Of a stretch of DNA of 64,000 nt, positions 53,162 to 64,000 are shown piece after piece. The notes beneath the pieces are model-generated. The model was not told the origin of the DNA, did not search any database, and worked only from the letters and a program-made list of their open reading frames with translations. The position numbers and the translations under genes were made by a program. Source of the DNA: Malikia spinosa (GTDB taxonomy: Bacteria > Pseudomonadota > Gammaproteobacteria > Burkholderiales > Burkholderiaceae_C); NCBI RefSeq assembly GCF_002980625.1, contig NZ_PVLR01000011.1, forward strand, positions 1 through 64,000, written 5' to 3'. Numbering within the stretch: position 1 is the stretch's first letter; each line of letters opens with the position of its first letter.

Positions 53162-53785
53162 ATGAAAATCAAAAACTTATTGATAGTATTGACCGTGACT
53201 GGCGCAGGTTTGGTCACCCAAGCTCATGCGCAAGATGTCAATCCCCTGAGCCGCTTCATTGGTGTCTGGGAAGGCGATCAAGGGGTGGATGTGTCACCGG
53301 CACAGAAAAAAACCCGTGCGCCTGGCTCGGCTGCCGTCAGTCCGTTCTTCGAGCGCATTGAAATCCTGGCCGGCCCGGCGGCCACCAATGCCAGCGAGCA
53401 AGATCTGGAGGCCCTCACCGTTCGCCAGCAGGTTTTCCGCAAGTCAGACCAGCAACAGTTCCATGACCAGCTGGGCTACCTGATTTGGGACAAGAAGAAC
53501 GCCAAGGTCATCTACTCCTTCTGCGTACCGCGTGGGGTGTGCGTCTCTGCCGAAGGGGAGCTGAACAAGAAGGATGAATTCAGCGCCAGCACCAAGACCG
53601 CTTTTGCCGAAACCGAATTCATGCGCAAGAATGCCAAGACCGAAGGCTTCTCGATTGGCATGAACATCAACCCGGACAATACCCTGAGTTATTCACAAAT
53701 CACGGCGTTGAACATCTACGGCAATAAGTTCAGCCATGCCGACTCGAATGTCTTGCGAAAAGTTGCTGACAAGCCCGCCCAATAA
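53162..53785 (+). CDS. Secreted heme-binding-barrel-like protein
   Basis: 207 aa with a Sec signal (MKIKNLLIVLTVTGAGLVTQAHAQ). The mature start NPLSRFIGVWEGDQGVDVSP resembles the opening of nitrobindin/FABP-like heme-binding barrels (xxFxGxWxGxG), and the regions PFFERIEIL, VRQQVFRKSD and FHDQLGYLIWD look like successive beta strands. Two cysteines lie close together (FCVPRGVC). Codon use is AT-richer than neighbours (MKIKN, AAA/AAT use), hinting at transfer. The heme assignment is a resemblance only; no heme-ligand His is obvious. Clear AAGGGA before the ATG. Confidence 0.65.
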   Translation: MKIKNLLIVLTVTGAGLVTQAHAQDVNPLSRFIGVWEGDQGVDVSPAQKKTRAPGSAAVSPFFERIEILAGPAATNASEQDLEALTVRQQVFRKSDQQQFHDQLGYLIWDKKNAKVIYSFCVPRGVCVSAEGELNKKDEFSASTKTAFAETEFMRKNAKTEGFSIGMNINPDNTLSYSQITALNIYGNKFSHADSNVLRKVADKPAQ

Positions 53786-53971
53786 GCCAAGGCGGTGAGA
53801 CCAGGGTGTTGTGCCTGGGATCACGACCGCTGCATGGGGCCGCATCATTTTGATGCCGGCCCCATTGCTTTTTTGCTGCGCGGCAGAGGCCCTCGCCGCC
53901 CGGGGGTCATTGCGCAGCGGCAGCACAGAGGCGCTGCTAGACTCGGCAGCTTTAAAAAATCTGACACAGAC

Positions 53972-55072
53972 ATGCCGCACGGTTCGCCCATCGATATCGT
54001 TTATTTATGGGTTGACGGGAACGATGCGACCTGGCGCGCCAAACGCCAGGCAGCCCTGCAGCAGCTCGGCAGTGACTCCAGCGCCGCCATGGCGCGCTAC
54101 AGCAATGTGGAGGGCCGGTTTCGTGACAACCATGAGCTGCGCTACAGCCTGCGTGCGCTCGAGAAGTTCTTCCCGCAGCATGGTCATGTCTACCTCGTCA
54201 CCGACGGCCAGCGGCCCGACTGGTTGCGCCCCTCGGAGCGCCTGACCCTGGTCGACCACCGTGACCTGATACCCGCGGCGTCGTTGCCGACCTTTGACTC
54301 GGGGCATATCGAGTCCTGGATTCACCATATCCCCGGCCTGTCGGAACGCTATTTCTACTTCAACGACGACGTGTTCTTTGGCGCCCCGGTGCGCCCGGAC
54401 GACTGGTTCAGTCCGGATGGCTTTCATGTCACCTGGTCCGACGAGCCGGAGGTCAGTGACGAAGCCATGCGCATGGACGCCACCTCGCTGGAAAATGCCT
54501 GCCGGCTGTCGATCCAGTGGCTGACCGACAGGGCCAGCAGCGGCACGGCTGCGGGGCGCGAGCCAGATCCGCTGTACCGGAACACCTTTCGCACCTTTGC
54601 CCATTCGCCGCGGCCGATGCTGAAATCAGTCTTGCTGGAGCTGGAGCACACCGCCCCCGAGCTGTTCGCCAGCGTCAGGTCGACCGTGTTTCGCAGCTGG
54701 GACAAGCCGACCATCATTTCGGACTTCGTGCTGCGCTGGGCCTTGGCGCATGGGCTGGCCAGCCTGCGGCCTTATCGCCATCGCTATGTCTCGACCGGCG
54801 CAGCGGACCAGCACGAGCAGCTGCAGGCCCTGCTGGCCGAATTCGGCGCACTGGATTTCTTCTGCATCAACGACACCACTGACGATGCGCAGACCAGCGA
54901 CCCGCGCTTGCAGAACGTGCTGACGGTGCTGCAGTCCATCCTGCCCAATCCGTCAGGCTTTGAGCGCGCAATGACCCTGGAATGCCCCGACAGGCTGCAG
55001 GGCAGCGAAGCGCAGGCTATTTGCCAATACAGAACGACGAGAAGATCACACCCAGCAGATCGTCCGAGCTGA
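53972..55072 (+). CDS. Stealth-family sugar-phosphate transferase
   Basis: 366 aa. Stealth proteins transfer hexose-1-phosphate units to make phosphodiester-linked capsule or exopolysaccharide and are related to human GNPTAB. Conserved regions are visible: CR1 [11 protein letters not shown] (8-18), CR2 ([18 protein letters not shown] ... [10 protein letters not shown] ... [20 protein letters not shown] ... YFNDDVFFG), CR3-like ([12 protein letters not shown]) and CR4-like ([17 protein letters not shown]). No other glycan genes are adjacent. Its last 56 bp overlap the 3' end of mnmE, so its C-terminal residues ([16 protein letters not shown]) are read from antisense mnmE sequence. Confidence 0.88.
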   Translation: MPHGSPIDIVYLWVDGNDATWRAKRQAALQQLGSDSSAAMARYSNVEGRFRDNHELRYSLRALEKFFPQHGHVYLVTDGQRPDWLRPSERLTLVDHRDLIPAASLPTFDSGHIESWIHHIPGLSERYFYFNDDVFFGAPVRPDDWFSPDGFHVTWSDEPEVSDEAMRMDATSLENACRLSIQWLTDRASSGTAAGREPDPLYRNTFRTFAHSPRPMLKSVLLELEHTAPELFASVRSTVFRSWDKPTIISDFVLRWALAHGLASLRPYRHRYVSTGAADQHEQLQALLAEFGALDFFCINDTTDDAQTSDPRLQNVLTVLQSILPNPSGFERAMTLECPDRLQGSEAQAICQYRTTRRSHPADRPS

Positions 55073-56470
55073 AGGCACCCGTGATCTGGTTCAGGGCGTT
55101 CTGCGCCAGCCGCAGTTCCTCGGCCAGCAGGTCGAGCGCCTGCGCCTGCTGGGCCAGCAGCAGGTTGGCCACTTCCAGATGCTCGCCGACCTGGCGCAGC
55201 GCCTGGACATGGCGCTCACGCGCAATGTAGAGGCCCTCGCCGCCGCCCTGCCAGCCAGCGAGTTCGAGCAGGCGCTTCCTGAGCGCGTCGAGGCCGGCGC
55301 CGGTTTTCGCCGACAGGCGCAGCTGCTCATGCGGCGCGTGTCCGGCCACGGGTTCCAGGCCTGCTGCCGCCAGCGGGGCCAGCGCCAGGCCGGCATCGGC
55401 CTTGTTCCAGACATCGACACCGGCACCCGCGCCGGCAGCCGGGATTCGAGCGTGGCGGCGATCTCACGCTCGGCCGCGTCGTACTCGGGCTGGCCGATCC
55501 GGGTCAGGTCGTGCAGCAGCAGCACGGCGTCGGCGCCCTCGATCTGGCCCCAGGCGCGCGCAATGCCGATGCGCTCGACCTCGTCGATGCCCTCGCCCTC
55601 GCGCAGGCCGGCGGTGTCGATCACGTGCAGCGGCACGCCCTCGATCTGGATCGTCTGCTGCACCACGTCGCGCGTGGTGCCGGCGATCGGCGTCACGATC
55701 GCCAGCTCGGCGCCGGCCAGCGCGTTGAGCAGCGAGCTCTTGCCCGCATTCGGCTGACCCGCGATCACCACCTTGATGCCCTCGCGCAGCAGCGCGCCCT
55801 GGCGCGTGCGCTGCATCACCTGGCCCAGCCGCGCCTGCAGCCGGTCGAGCTGGCCCTGCGCATCGGCCTTCTGCAGGAAATCGATCTCCTCCTCGGGGAA
55901 GTCGAGCGTGGCCTCGACCAGCATGCGCAGATGGACCAGGGCCTCGCGCAACTGGCCGACCTCGCGCGAGAACTCGCCCGCAAGCGAACGGCTGGCGCTG
56001 CGCGCAGCCGCCTCGGTGCTGGCGTCGATCAGGTCGGCAATCGCCTCGGCCTGCGCCAGGTCGATCTTGTCGTTCAGGAAGGCGCGCTCGGTGAACTCGC
56101 CGGGTTGCGCCAGCCGCAGGCCGGCCAGGCGCGGCTGCTGCGTCGCCGGGTCGATCTCGGCCGCGGCGGCCAGGCAGCGCGCCAGCAGCAGTTGCAGCAC
56201 CACCGGCCCGCCATGCGCCTGCAGCTCGAGCACGTCCTCGCCGGTATAGGAATGCGGCGCCGGGAAATGCAGCGCGAGTCCGTGGTCGATCACGCCGCCG
56301 TCAGCATCGCGCAGCGGGCCGTATGTCGCCTCGCGCGGTTTGAGCAGCTTGCCGCAAAGCGCCTGTATCAGACGGTCCAGGCCGCGGCCAGAGACGCGGA
56401 CGATGCCGACGGCTCCGCGCCCTGGGGCGGTGGCAATGGCGACGATGGGGTCCTGGTGGCGCGACAGCAT
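55017..56470 (-). pseudogene. mnmE: tRNA modification GTPase MnmE, disrupted by a -1 frameshift
   Basis: MnmE with MnmG makes the 5-carboxymethylaminomethyl-uridine of tRNA wobble positions. The start is [28 protein letters not shown] (56470), followed by the TrmE N-domain, G1 [15 protein letters not shown]2 GTTRDVVQ and [10 protein letters not shown]. After PARVPV the frame breaks: one missing base between 55417 and 55418 moves the G4 motif DVWNKAD and everything beyond ([19 protein letters not shown] ... FCIGK end) into another frame. Inserting one base restores about 484 aa with the conserved C-x-GK terminus. Either a sequencing/assembly error or a true mutation; the intact downstream half favours error or a very recent event. 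Confidence 0.85.
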
Positions 56471-56538
56471 GTGAGGAGTTTCGGACAAAAAATGGACGAG
56501 GAGAAGGCGGCACGGCAGGACAGCGCCCGCCGCCAATG

Positions 56539-56561
56539 AAAAAGGGCCGCTGTCGCGGCCC
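56539..56561 (-). terminator. Intrinsic terminator between yidC and mnmE
   Basis: GGGCCGC (56544-56550) pairs with GCGGCCC (56555-56561) around a 4-nt loop. On the minus strand it is followed by TTTTT. It lies 18 bp after the yidC stop, so mnmE is probably partly uncoupled from the rpmH-yidC transcript. Confidence 0.85.
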
Positions 56562-56578
56562 CTCGGGGAATCGGCCTG

Positions 56579-58258
56579 TCAGGCCTTCTTGAACAGCTGG
56601 GTCGGCAGCGTGATCTTGAGCGGCACACCCATGCGGCTGTTGATATGCGCCTGCTGCAGGATGGTCAGCGTGTTGTTGGTGATCCAGTACAGCACCAGTC
56701 CGGCCGGGAAGCTGAAGAACATGACCGAGAACACCAGCGGCATGATCCACATCATCTTGGCCTGCATCGGGTCCGGCGGCAGCGGGTTGAGCGCAGTCTG
56801 GACAATGGTGGTCAGCGTCAGCACCACCGGCAGGATGTAGAACGGGTCCTTGGACGACAGATCGGTGATCCAGCCCAGCCAGGGCGCGTCGCGCATCTCA
56901 ACGCTGGCCAGCAGCACGGTGTAGAGCGCGATGAAGACCGGGATCTGGATCAGGATCGGCAGGCAGCCGCCCAGCGGGTTGACCTTTTCCTCGCGGTAGA
57001 TGCGCATCATCTCCTGCTGCATCTGCTGCGGCTTGTCCTTCAGACGCTCGCGCATCTCCTGGATGCGCGGGTTGACCGCCTTCATCTTGGCCATGCTGCG
57101 GTAGGCGTTGGCGTTGAGCCAGTAGAAAGCGGCCTTGATCACGACCACCAGCAGCACGATTGCCCAGCCCCAGTTGCCGACGAAGGCATGGATCTTCTCG
57201 AGCAGCCAGTAGAGCGGCTTGGCGACGATGGTCGTCCAGCCATAGTCCTTGACCAGCTCCAGGCCCGGGGCCAGCTGCTCAAGCACCTTCTCTTCCTGCG
57301 GACCGACGAACAGGCGTGCCTCGACCGCCTTGCTCTGGCCGGGCGCAATCGCGCCGAGCTCGATCTTCTGGCCGGCACGATACAGGGTGCCGCCCGGCAC
57401 CTTCTCGGCATAGTTCTCGCGCGCGACGCCGGCGTCGAGCAGCCAGGCGCTGGCGAAATGGTGTTGCACCATCGCGACATAGCCGTCATTGGCACTCTTG
57501 CTGAAGTCGGCCTTGTTCTTGTCGATGTCCTCGAAGGCGATCTTCTGGAACTTGGCCGCGTCGCTGTAGACCGCCGGACCGGTGAAGGTCGAGGCGAACG
57601 GCACGTCGCTGCCAGCCTCGCGGCCGTCACGCACCAGCTGCAGATACAGCTGCGGCGAGACCGGGGCCGCGCCCTGGTTAATCACCTCGTGCTTGACCGC
57701 GATGTCATAGGCGCCACGCTTGAGCGTGTAGGTCTTGGCCAGCACCACGCCGCCGACCGGGGCCGACTCGAAGCGCAGGCTCAGGCTGTCCTGGCCCTCG
57801 GCCAGATCGCGGGCCTGGCCGACCAGGCGCATCGCCACCTTGTGGTTGGGCAGGGCCGAGCTGCCGAGCAGGCCGGTCTGTGCCACATAGGTGTGCTGGT
57901 CGTTCTGCAGCAGCAGGCGCACCGGCGTCGACTGGCCCGTGCTGAGGTGCTTGAGCAGGTCGGCGCCGATCAGGGAGCCGCCTTCGCTGTCGAAGCTCAG
58001 CTTGAGCAAGTCGGTGCTGACGACATAGGTCTGACGCGGGACCGCTGGCGCGGTGGCAGCATCAGCCACGGCAGGGGCCGCACCGGGCAGGGCCGCGACC
58101 GGCTGGGTGCCGGTTGCCGGCGCGCTGGCGGCCGGCTGGTCCTGCGGCGCCGGGAAGAAGGTCTTGGGTCGGCCGTTGTGAACCTGCCACGCATCCCAGA
58201 GCAGGACCAGGGAAAAGGCGAATATCACCCAGAGTATGGATCGGCGGATGTCACTCAT
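56579..58258 (-). CDS. yidC: Membrane protein insertase YidC
   Basis: Inserts and folds inner-membrane proteins alone or with Sec, 559 aa, Gram-negative type. TM1 (SILWVIFAFSLVLLWDAW) is followed by a Pro/Ala-rich linker, a large periplasmic beta domain (about 85-345), then the conserved core from WTTIVAKPLYWLLEKIHAFVGNWGWAI, KAVNPRIQEMRERLKDKPQQMQQEMMRIYREEKVNPLGGCLP (the coiled-coil hairpin with NPLGGC) and TM3-5. Start overlaps the yidD stop by 8 bp. Confidence 0.98.
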   Translation of the reverse strand: MSDIRRSILWVIFAFSLVLLWDAWQVHNGRPKTFFPAPQDQPAASAPATGTQPVAALPGAAPAVADAATAPAVPRQTYVVSTDLLKLSFDSEGGSLIGADLLKHLSTGQSTPVRLLLQNDQHTYVAQTGLLGSSALPNHKVAMRLVGQARDLAEGQDSLSLRFESAPVGGVVLAKTYTLKRGAYDIAVKHEVINQGAAPVSPQLYLQLVRDGREAGSDVPFASTFTGPAVYSDAAKFQKIAFEDIDKNKADFSKSANDGYVAMVQHHFASAWLLDAGVARENYAEKVPGGTLYRAGQKIELGAIAPGQSKAVEARLFVGPQEEKVLEQLAPGLELVKDYGWTTIVAKPLYWLLEKIHAFVGNWGWAIVLLVVVIKAAFYWLNANAYRSMAKMKAVNPRIQEMRERLKDKPQQMQQEMMRIYREEKVNPLGGCLPILIQIPVFIALYTVLLASVEMRDAPWLGWITDLSSKDPFYILPVVLTLTTIVQTALNPLPPDPMQAKMMWIMPLVFSVMFFSFPAGLVLYWITNNTLTILQQAHINSRMGVPLKITLPTQLFKKA

Positions 58259-58541
58259 GACGGGTCGTTTCCGTAGGGTCGGTAATGAGGCGGGAGAACA
58301 GGCGCGGGGCCTGCTCAGGCACAGGGTCGCAGCCGCCGGCGCACCAGGGATGGCAGCGGCCCAACCGCCTGAGCGTGAGCCAGGAGCCTAACACCGCGCC
58401 GTGACGTTCAAGCGCCTGCAGGGAGTAAGCGGAACAAGTCGGTTCGAAACGGCAGCCCGAGCCGACCCAGGGGCTCAGCAGCAGCCGATAGGCCCTGACC
58501 AGGGCCATCAGGCACTGGCGGGGCAGGTCAGGCAGCGGCAT
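58251..58541 (-). CDS. yidD: Membrane protein insertion efficiency factor YidD
   Basis: 96 aa, small membrane-associated helper of YidC. Core: CLMALVRAYRLLLSPWVGSGCRFEPTCSAYSLQALERHG and RLGRCHPWCAGGCDPVP, with the conserved cysteines. The start at 58541 lies inside the end of rnpA (14-bp overlap) and the stop overlaps the yidC start by 8 bp. Confidence 0.95.
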   Translation of the reverse strand: MPLPDLPRQCLMALVRAYRLLLSPWVGSGCRFEPTCSAYSLQALERHGAVLGSWLTLRRLGRCHPWCAGGCDPVPEQAPRLFSRLITDPTETTRHE

Positions 58542-59004
58542 CGTCAGCCTGGGGCGCCGGGGCTGCGGGCACAGCGACAGCCGGTGCGCGCTGACGCCTG
58601 GCCAGCCGTTCGCCGAGCAGTTGCTGCAGTTCAGCGCGCGCCTCGCGCTTGAGCGCGTCGGAGGTCGCGCTCGGAAAATCGTCACGCGAAAAACCGCTGC
58701 GCAGCCGCACCACCATCGGGAGTTGCGGCAAGCCAGCGGTCAATTCCCGCGCCACGGCATAGATCTGCCGGCGCAGGGTATTTCGGGTCACGGCGCGACG
58801 CGCCCAGCGCTTGGGAACGAGCACACCCAGCCAGGCGCCGCCACCCGGAAACAAGTCCGGTACACCGCCCGGCTCATGGCTTTTGGCCATGTGGAGCGCG
58901 AAGTGCACCGTCTTGGCCACGGGAGGGCCGGACGACATCACCGCGTCGAACTGGGCGCGCTGAAGGATGCGTTGCGTGGACACAGGGGTCGGCAGGACCG
59001 ACAC
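58528..59004 (-). CDS. rnpA: Ribonuclease P protein component
   Basis: Protein cofactor of RNase P for tRNA 5' maturation, 158 aa. The RNR motif region is clear: VLVPKRWARRAVTRNTLRRQIYAVAREL. It starts with GTG at 59004 (a second GTG at 58983 is possible) and has an Ala/Pro-rich C-terminal extension (VAVPAAPAPQADDAAA) beyond the usual domain. Starts 21 bp after rpmH and overlaps yidD by 14 bp. Confidence 0.94.
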   Translation of the reverse strand: MSVLPTPVSTQRILQRAQFDAVMSSGPPVAKTVHFALHMAKSHEPGGVPDLFPGGGAWLGVLVPKRWARRAVTRNTLRRQIYAVARELTAGLPQLPMVVRLRSGFSRDDFPSATSDALKREARAELQQLLGERLARRQRAPAVAVPAAPAPQADDAAA

Positions 59005-59025
59005 GGTGCGCCGGGACGCCGGGGC

Positions 59026-59160
59026 TTAGACGCCCAGGCGCTTGCGGCCCTTGGCGCGGCGAGCGTTCAGGACGGCACGACCGCCCTTGGTGGCCATGCG
59101 GACCAGGAAGCCGTGGGTACGTGCGCGCTTGATTTTGGAGGGCTGATAGGTGCGTTTCAT
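59026..59160 (-). CDS. rpmH: 50S ribosomal protein L34
   Basis: 44 aa; starts [18 protein letters not shown] and ends AKGRKRLGV, the almost invariant L34 sequence. First gene of the leftward rpmH-rnpA-yidD-yidC operon at the origin. Its start is 248 bp from dnaA, transcribed away from it. Confidence 0.98.
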   Translation of the reverse strand: MKRTYQPSKIKRARTHGFLVRMATKGGRAVLNARRAKGRKRLGV

Positions 59161-59313
59161 GATGGGTTCCTGTCGGGCGCACCGCTGTCAGCACGCCGGG
59201 TTGAAATTTGACGGTATTGGGAAAACCCATGATTATCACAAAAAACGGCCCGAAAGACAAACCTTGTTTCGCGTGAACTGTCTCGAAGCGGCGGCCGGAG
59301 CGGTTTTCCAGCT

Positions 59314-59322
59314 TGTGGATAA
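59314..59322 (-). promoter_or_regulatory. DnaA box in the rpmH-dnaA spacer
   Basis: TGTGGATAA on the plus strand, that is TTATCCACA on the minus strand, exact consensus. Lies 87 bp before the dnaA start; probably both origin element and dnaA autoregulatory site. Confidence 0.8.
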
Positions 59323-59381
59323 CTCGCCGATAGCACTACAATCAGCACCCCGGCGACCCGCGCGCCGCAGTTTTCCCGTGT

Positions 59382-59390
59382 TTTTCCACA
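59382..59390 (+). promoter_or_regulatory. Near-consensus DnaA box close to dnaA start
   Basis: TTTTCCACA differs from TTATCCACA at one position and sits 19 bp before the dnaA ATG. Confidence 0.5.
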
Positions 59391-59408
59391 CCCTCCCCCC
59401 CCTTGCCC

Positions 59409-60812
<1,404 letters not shown>

Positions 60813-60868
60813 GCCGGATCGCTTAAGCTAGGCCCAGACCCATACGGAAACAGAAGAAAGCCCTGAAC

Positions 60869-61975
60869 ATGATCGTCTTCCAGTCGACCCAGGACAAAGT
60901 GCTGGCCGCCCTGCAATCGGTGGCGGGCATCGTCGAACGCCGCCACACCCTGCCGGTGCTGGCCAACGTGCTGATCCGCAAGACCGCCGGCGAGGTGCAA
61001 CTGACCACCTCCGACCTCGAGATCCAGATCCGGACCCAGGTCGACCTCGGCGGCGAGGATGCCGCCTTCGCGACCACCGTCGGCGCACGCAAGCTGATCG
61101 ACATCCTGCGTACCCTGCCGTCCGACCAGCTCGTGAGCCTGGAATCGGCGCAGAACAAGCTGATCCTCAAGGGCGGCAAGTCCAAGTTCACGCTGCAGAC
61201 GCTGCCGGCCGATGACTTCCCGCTGGTGCAGGAAGCGCCGAGCTTCGGCCCCGCCTTCAGCGTGCCGCAGAAGACGCTCAAGAGCCTGCTGAACCAGGTC
61301 AGCTTCTCGATGGCGGTGCACGACATCCGCTACTACCTCAACGGCATCCTGTTCGTCGCCGAAGGCACCAAGCTGAGCCTGGTCGCGACCGACGGCCACC
61401 GGCTGGCCTTCGCCAGCGCCGAGCTCGACGTCGAAGTGCCGAAACAGGAAGTCATCCTGCCGCGCAAGACCGTGCTCGAGCTGCAGCGCCTGCTGTCGGA
61501 CAAGGACGGCGCGATCGAGCTGCAGTTCGCCGCCAACCAGGCGCGCTTTCGCTTCGAGGGCATGGAGTTCGTCACCAAGCTGGTCGAGGGCAAGTTCCCC
61601 GACTACAACCGCGTGATCCCGCGCAACCACCCCAACATCGTGATCCTGGGCCGCACCGCGCTGCTGGCCGCGCTGCAGCGCGCCGCCATCATGACGAGCG
61701 AGAAGTTCAAGGGCGTGCGCCTGAACCTCGAGCGCGGCAGCCTGCGCGTGGCCGCCAACAACGCCGACCAGGAAGAGGCAGTCGACGAACTCGACATCCA
61801 GTACGACGGCAGCGCGATCGAGATCGGCTTCAACGTCAGCTACCTGATCGACGCCCTGTCCAACATGAGCCAGGACATGGTCCGGCTCGAACTCAACGAC
61901 GGCAACAGCTCGGCGCTGCTGACCATCCCCGACAACGAACACTTCAAGTATGTCGTGATGCCCATGCGCATCTGA
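60869..61975 (+). CDS. dnaN: DNA polymerase III beta subunit (sliding clamp)
   Basis: Processivity clamp, 368 aa, three-domain dimer-forming ring protein. Starts MIVFQSTQDKVLAALQSVAGIVERRHTLPVLANVLI and ends with the canonical VVMPMRI; NGILFVAEGTKLSLVATDGHRLA marks domain II. 56 bp after dnaA, with a terminator before gyrB. Confidence 0.99.
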   Translation: MIVFQSTQDKVLAALQSVAGIVERRHTLPVLANVLIRKTAGEVQLTTSDLEIQIRTQVDLGGEDAAFATTVGARKLIDILRTLPSDQLVSLESAQNKLILKGGKSKFTLQTLPADDFPLVQEAPSFGPAFSVPQKTLKSLLNQVSFSMAVHDIRYYLNGILFVAEGTKLSLVATDGHRLAFASAELDVEVPKQEVILPRKTVLELQRLLSDKDGAIELQFAANQARFRFEGMEFVTKLVEGKFPDYNRVIPRNHPNIVILGRTALLAALQRAAIMTSEKFKGVRLNLERGSLRVAANNADQEEAVDELDIQYDGSAIEIGFNVSYLIDALSNMSQDMVRLELNDGNSSALLTIPDNEHFKYVVMPMRI

Positions 61976-62004
61976 GGCGGACTACCCGGCAGACCTGCCA
62001 CTAG

Positions 62005-64000
<1,996 letters not shown>

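Larger units (their letters stand above)
59161..59408. other. Putative replication origin (rpmH-dnaA spacer)
   Basis: 248-bp divergent spacer in the classical oriC position, with one exact DnaA box, one single-mismatch box, a possible degenerate ATTATCACA (59232-59240) and short AT patches. No long AT-rich unwinding element is obvious. It must also carry the rpmH and dnaA promoters. Confidence 0.6.

Noticed and set aside
53786-53971. Possible small gene before the Stealth gene
   Set aside because: The upstream in-frame extension from 53795 has no Shine-Dalgarno and lacks family similarity; the ATG at 53972 begins directly before the Stealth CR1 motif.

Overview
This is a continuous stretch of a GC-rich betaproteobacterial chromosome, almost certainly order Burkholderiales (Comamonadaceae or Sphaerotilaceae-like; the rank is inference). 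The evidence is the origin block rpmH-rnpA-yidD-yidC-mnmE running left and dnaA-dnaN-gyrB running right at 55-64 kb, the fmt-def / LysM protein / dprA neighbourhood, the yajC-secD-secF cluster, and a one-chain 1204-residue indolepyruvate ferredoxin oxidoreductase. I see no tRNA, rRNA, insertion sequence, prophage or CRISPR array. Nearly all the sequence is core genome with short spacers.

Layout. 0-11 kb: ABC-F ATPase (uup), creatininase-like amidohydrolase, a DsbD-type thiol reductase, hemE, priA and rep. 11-17.5 kb: a secreted molybdopterin-fold protein translationally linked to a hybrid histidine kinase, then fmt/def facing a LysM protein and dprA. 17.6-25 kb: secF-secD-yajC, a small unknown gene and the fused indolepyruvate oxidoreductase. 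25-29.4 kb: two adjacent Tat-exported PhoX-family (DUF839) proteins. 29.4-37.5 kb: dienelactone hydrolase, MarC, a universal stress protein, a small winged-helix protein with a probable leaderless message, moaC, a BepA-like metalloprotease, tkt and gap. 37.7-44.9 kb: small membrane protein, chemoreceptor, SlyD-like isomerase, birA, a SET-domain methyltransferase, and topB with a histone H1-like lysine/alanine tail. 44.9-53.8 kb: two-component system, MarR-type regulator, recA-recX, a Cache chemoreceptor and a membrane diguanylate cyclase sharing a spacer that holds a perfect FNR/Anr box, then a secreted beta-barrel-like protein in an AT-richer patch. 54-64 kb: an orphan Stealth-family phosphotransferase, then the origin region.

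Points of most interest: (1) mnmE appears broken by one missing base at 55417/55418 although both halves are conserved; (2) a SET-domain protein methyltransferase is divergent from a topoisomerase III carrying a decapeptide lysine-rich tail, with a 23-nt alternating purine-pyrimidine (Z-DNA-prone) tract between them; (3) a cysteine-free molybdopterin-fold exported protein is coupled to a hybrid kinase, suggesting a two-protein sensor; (4) an exact FNR box lies between a chemoreceptor and a diguanylate cyclase; (5) a perfect DnaA box lies upstream of priA, while the rpmH-dnaA spacer has few boxes. Functions were assigned by reading motifs by eye; no database search was run.
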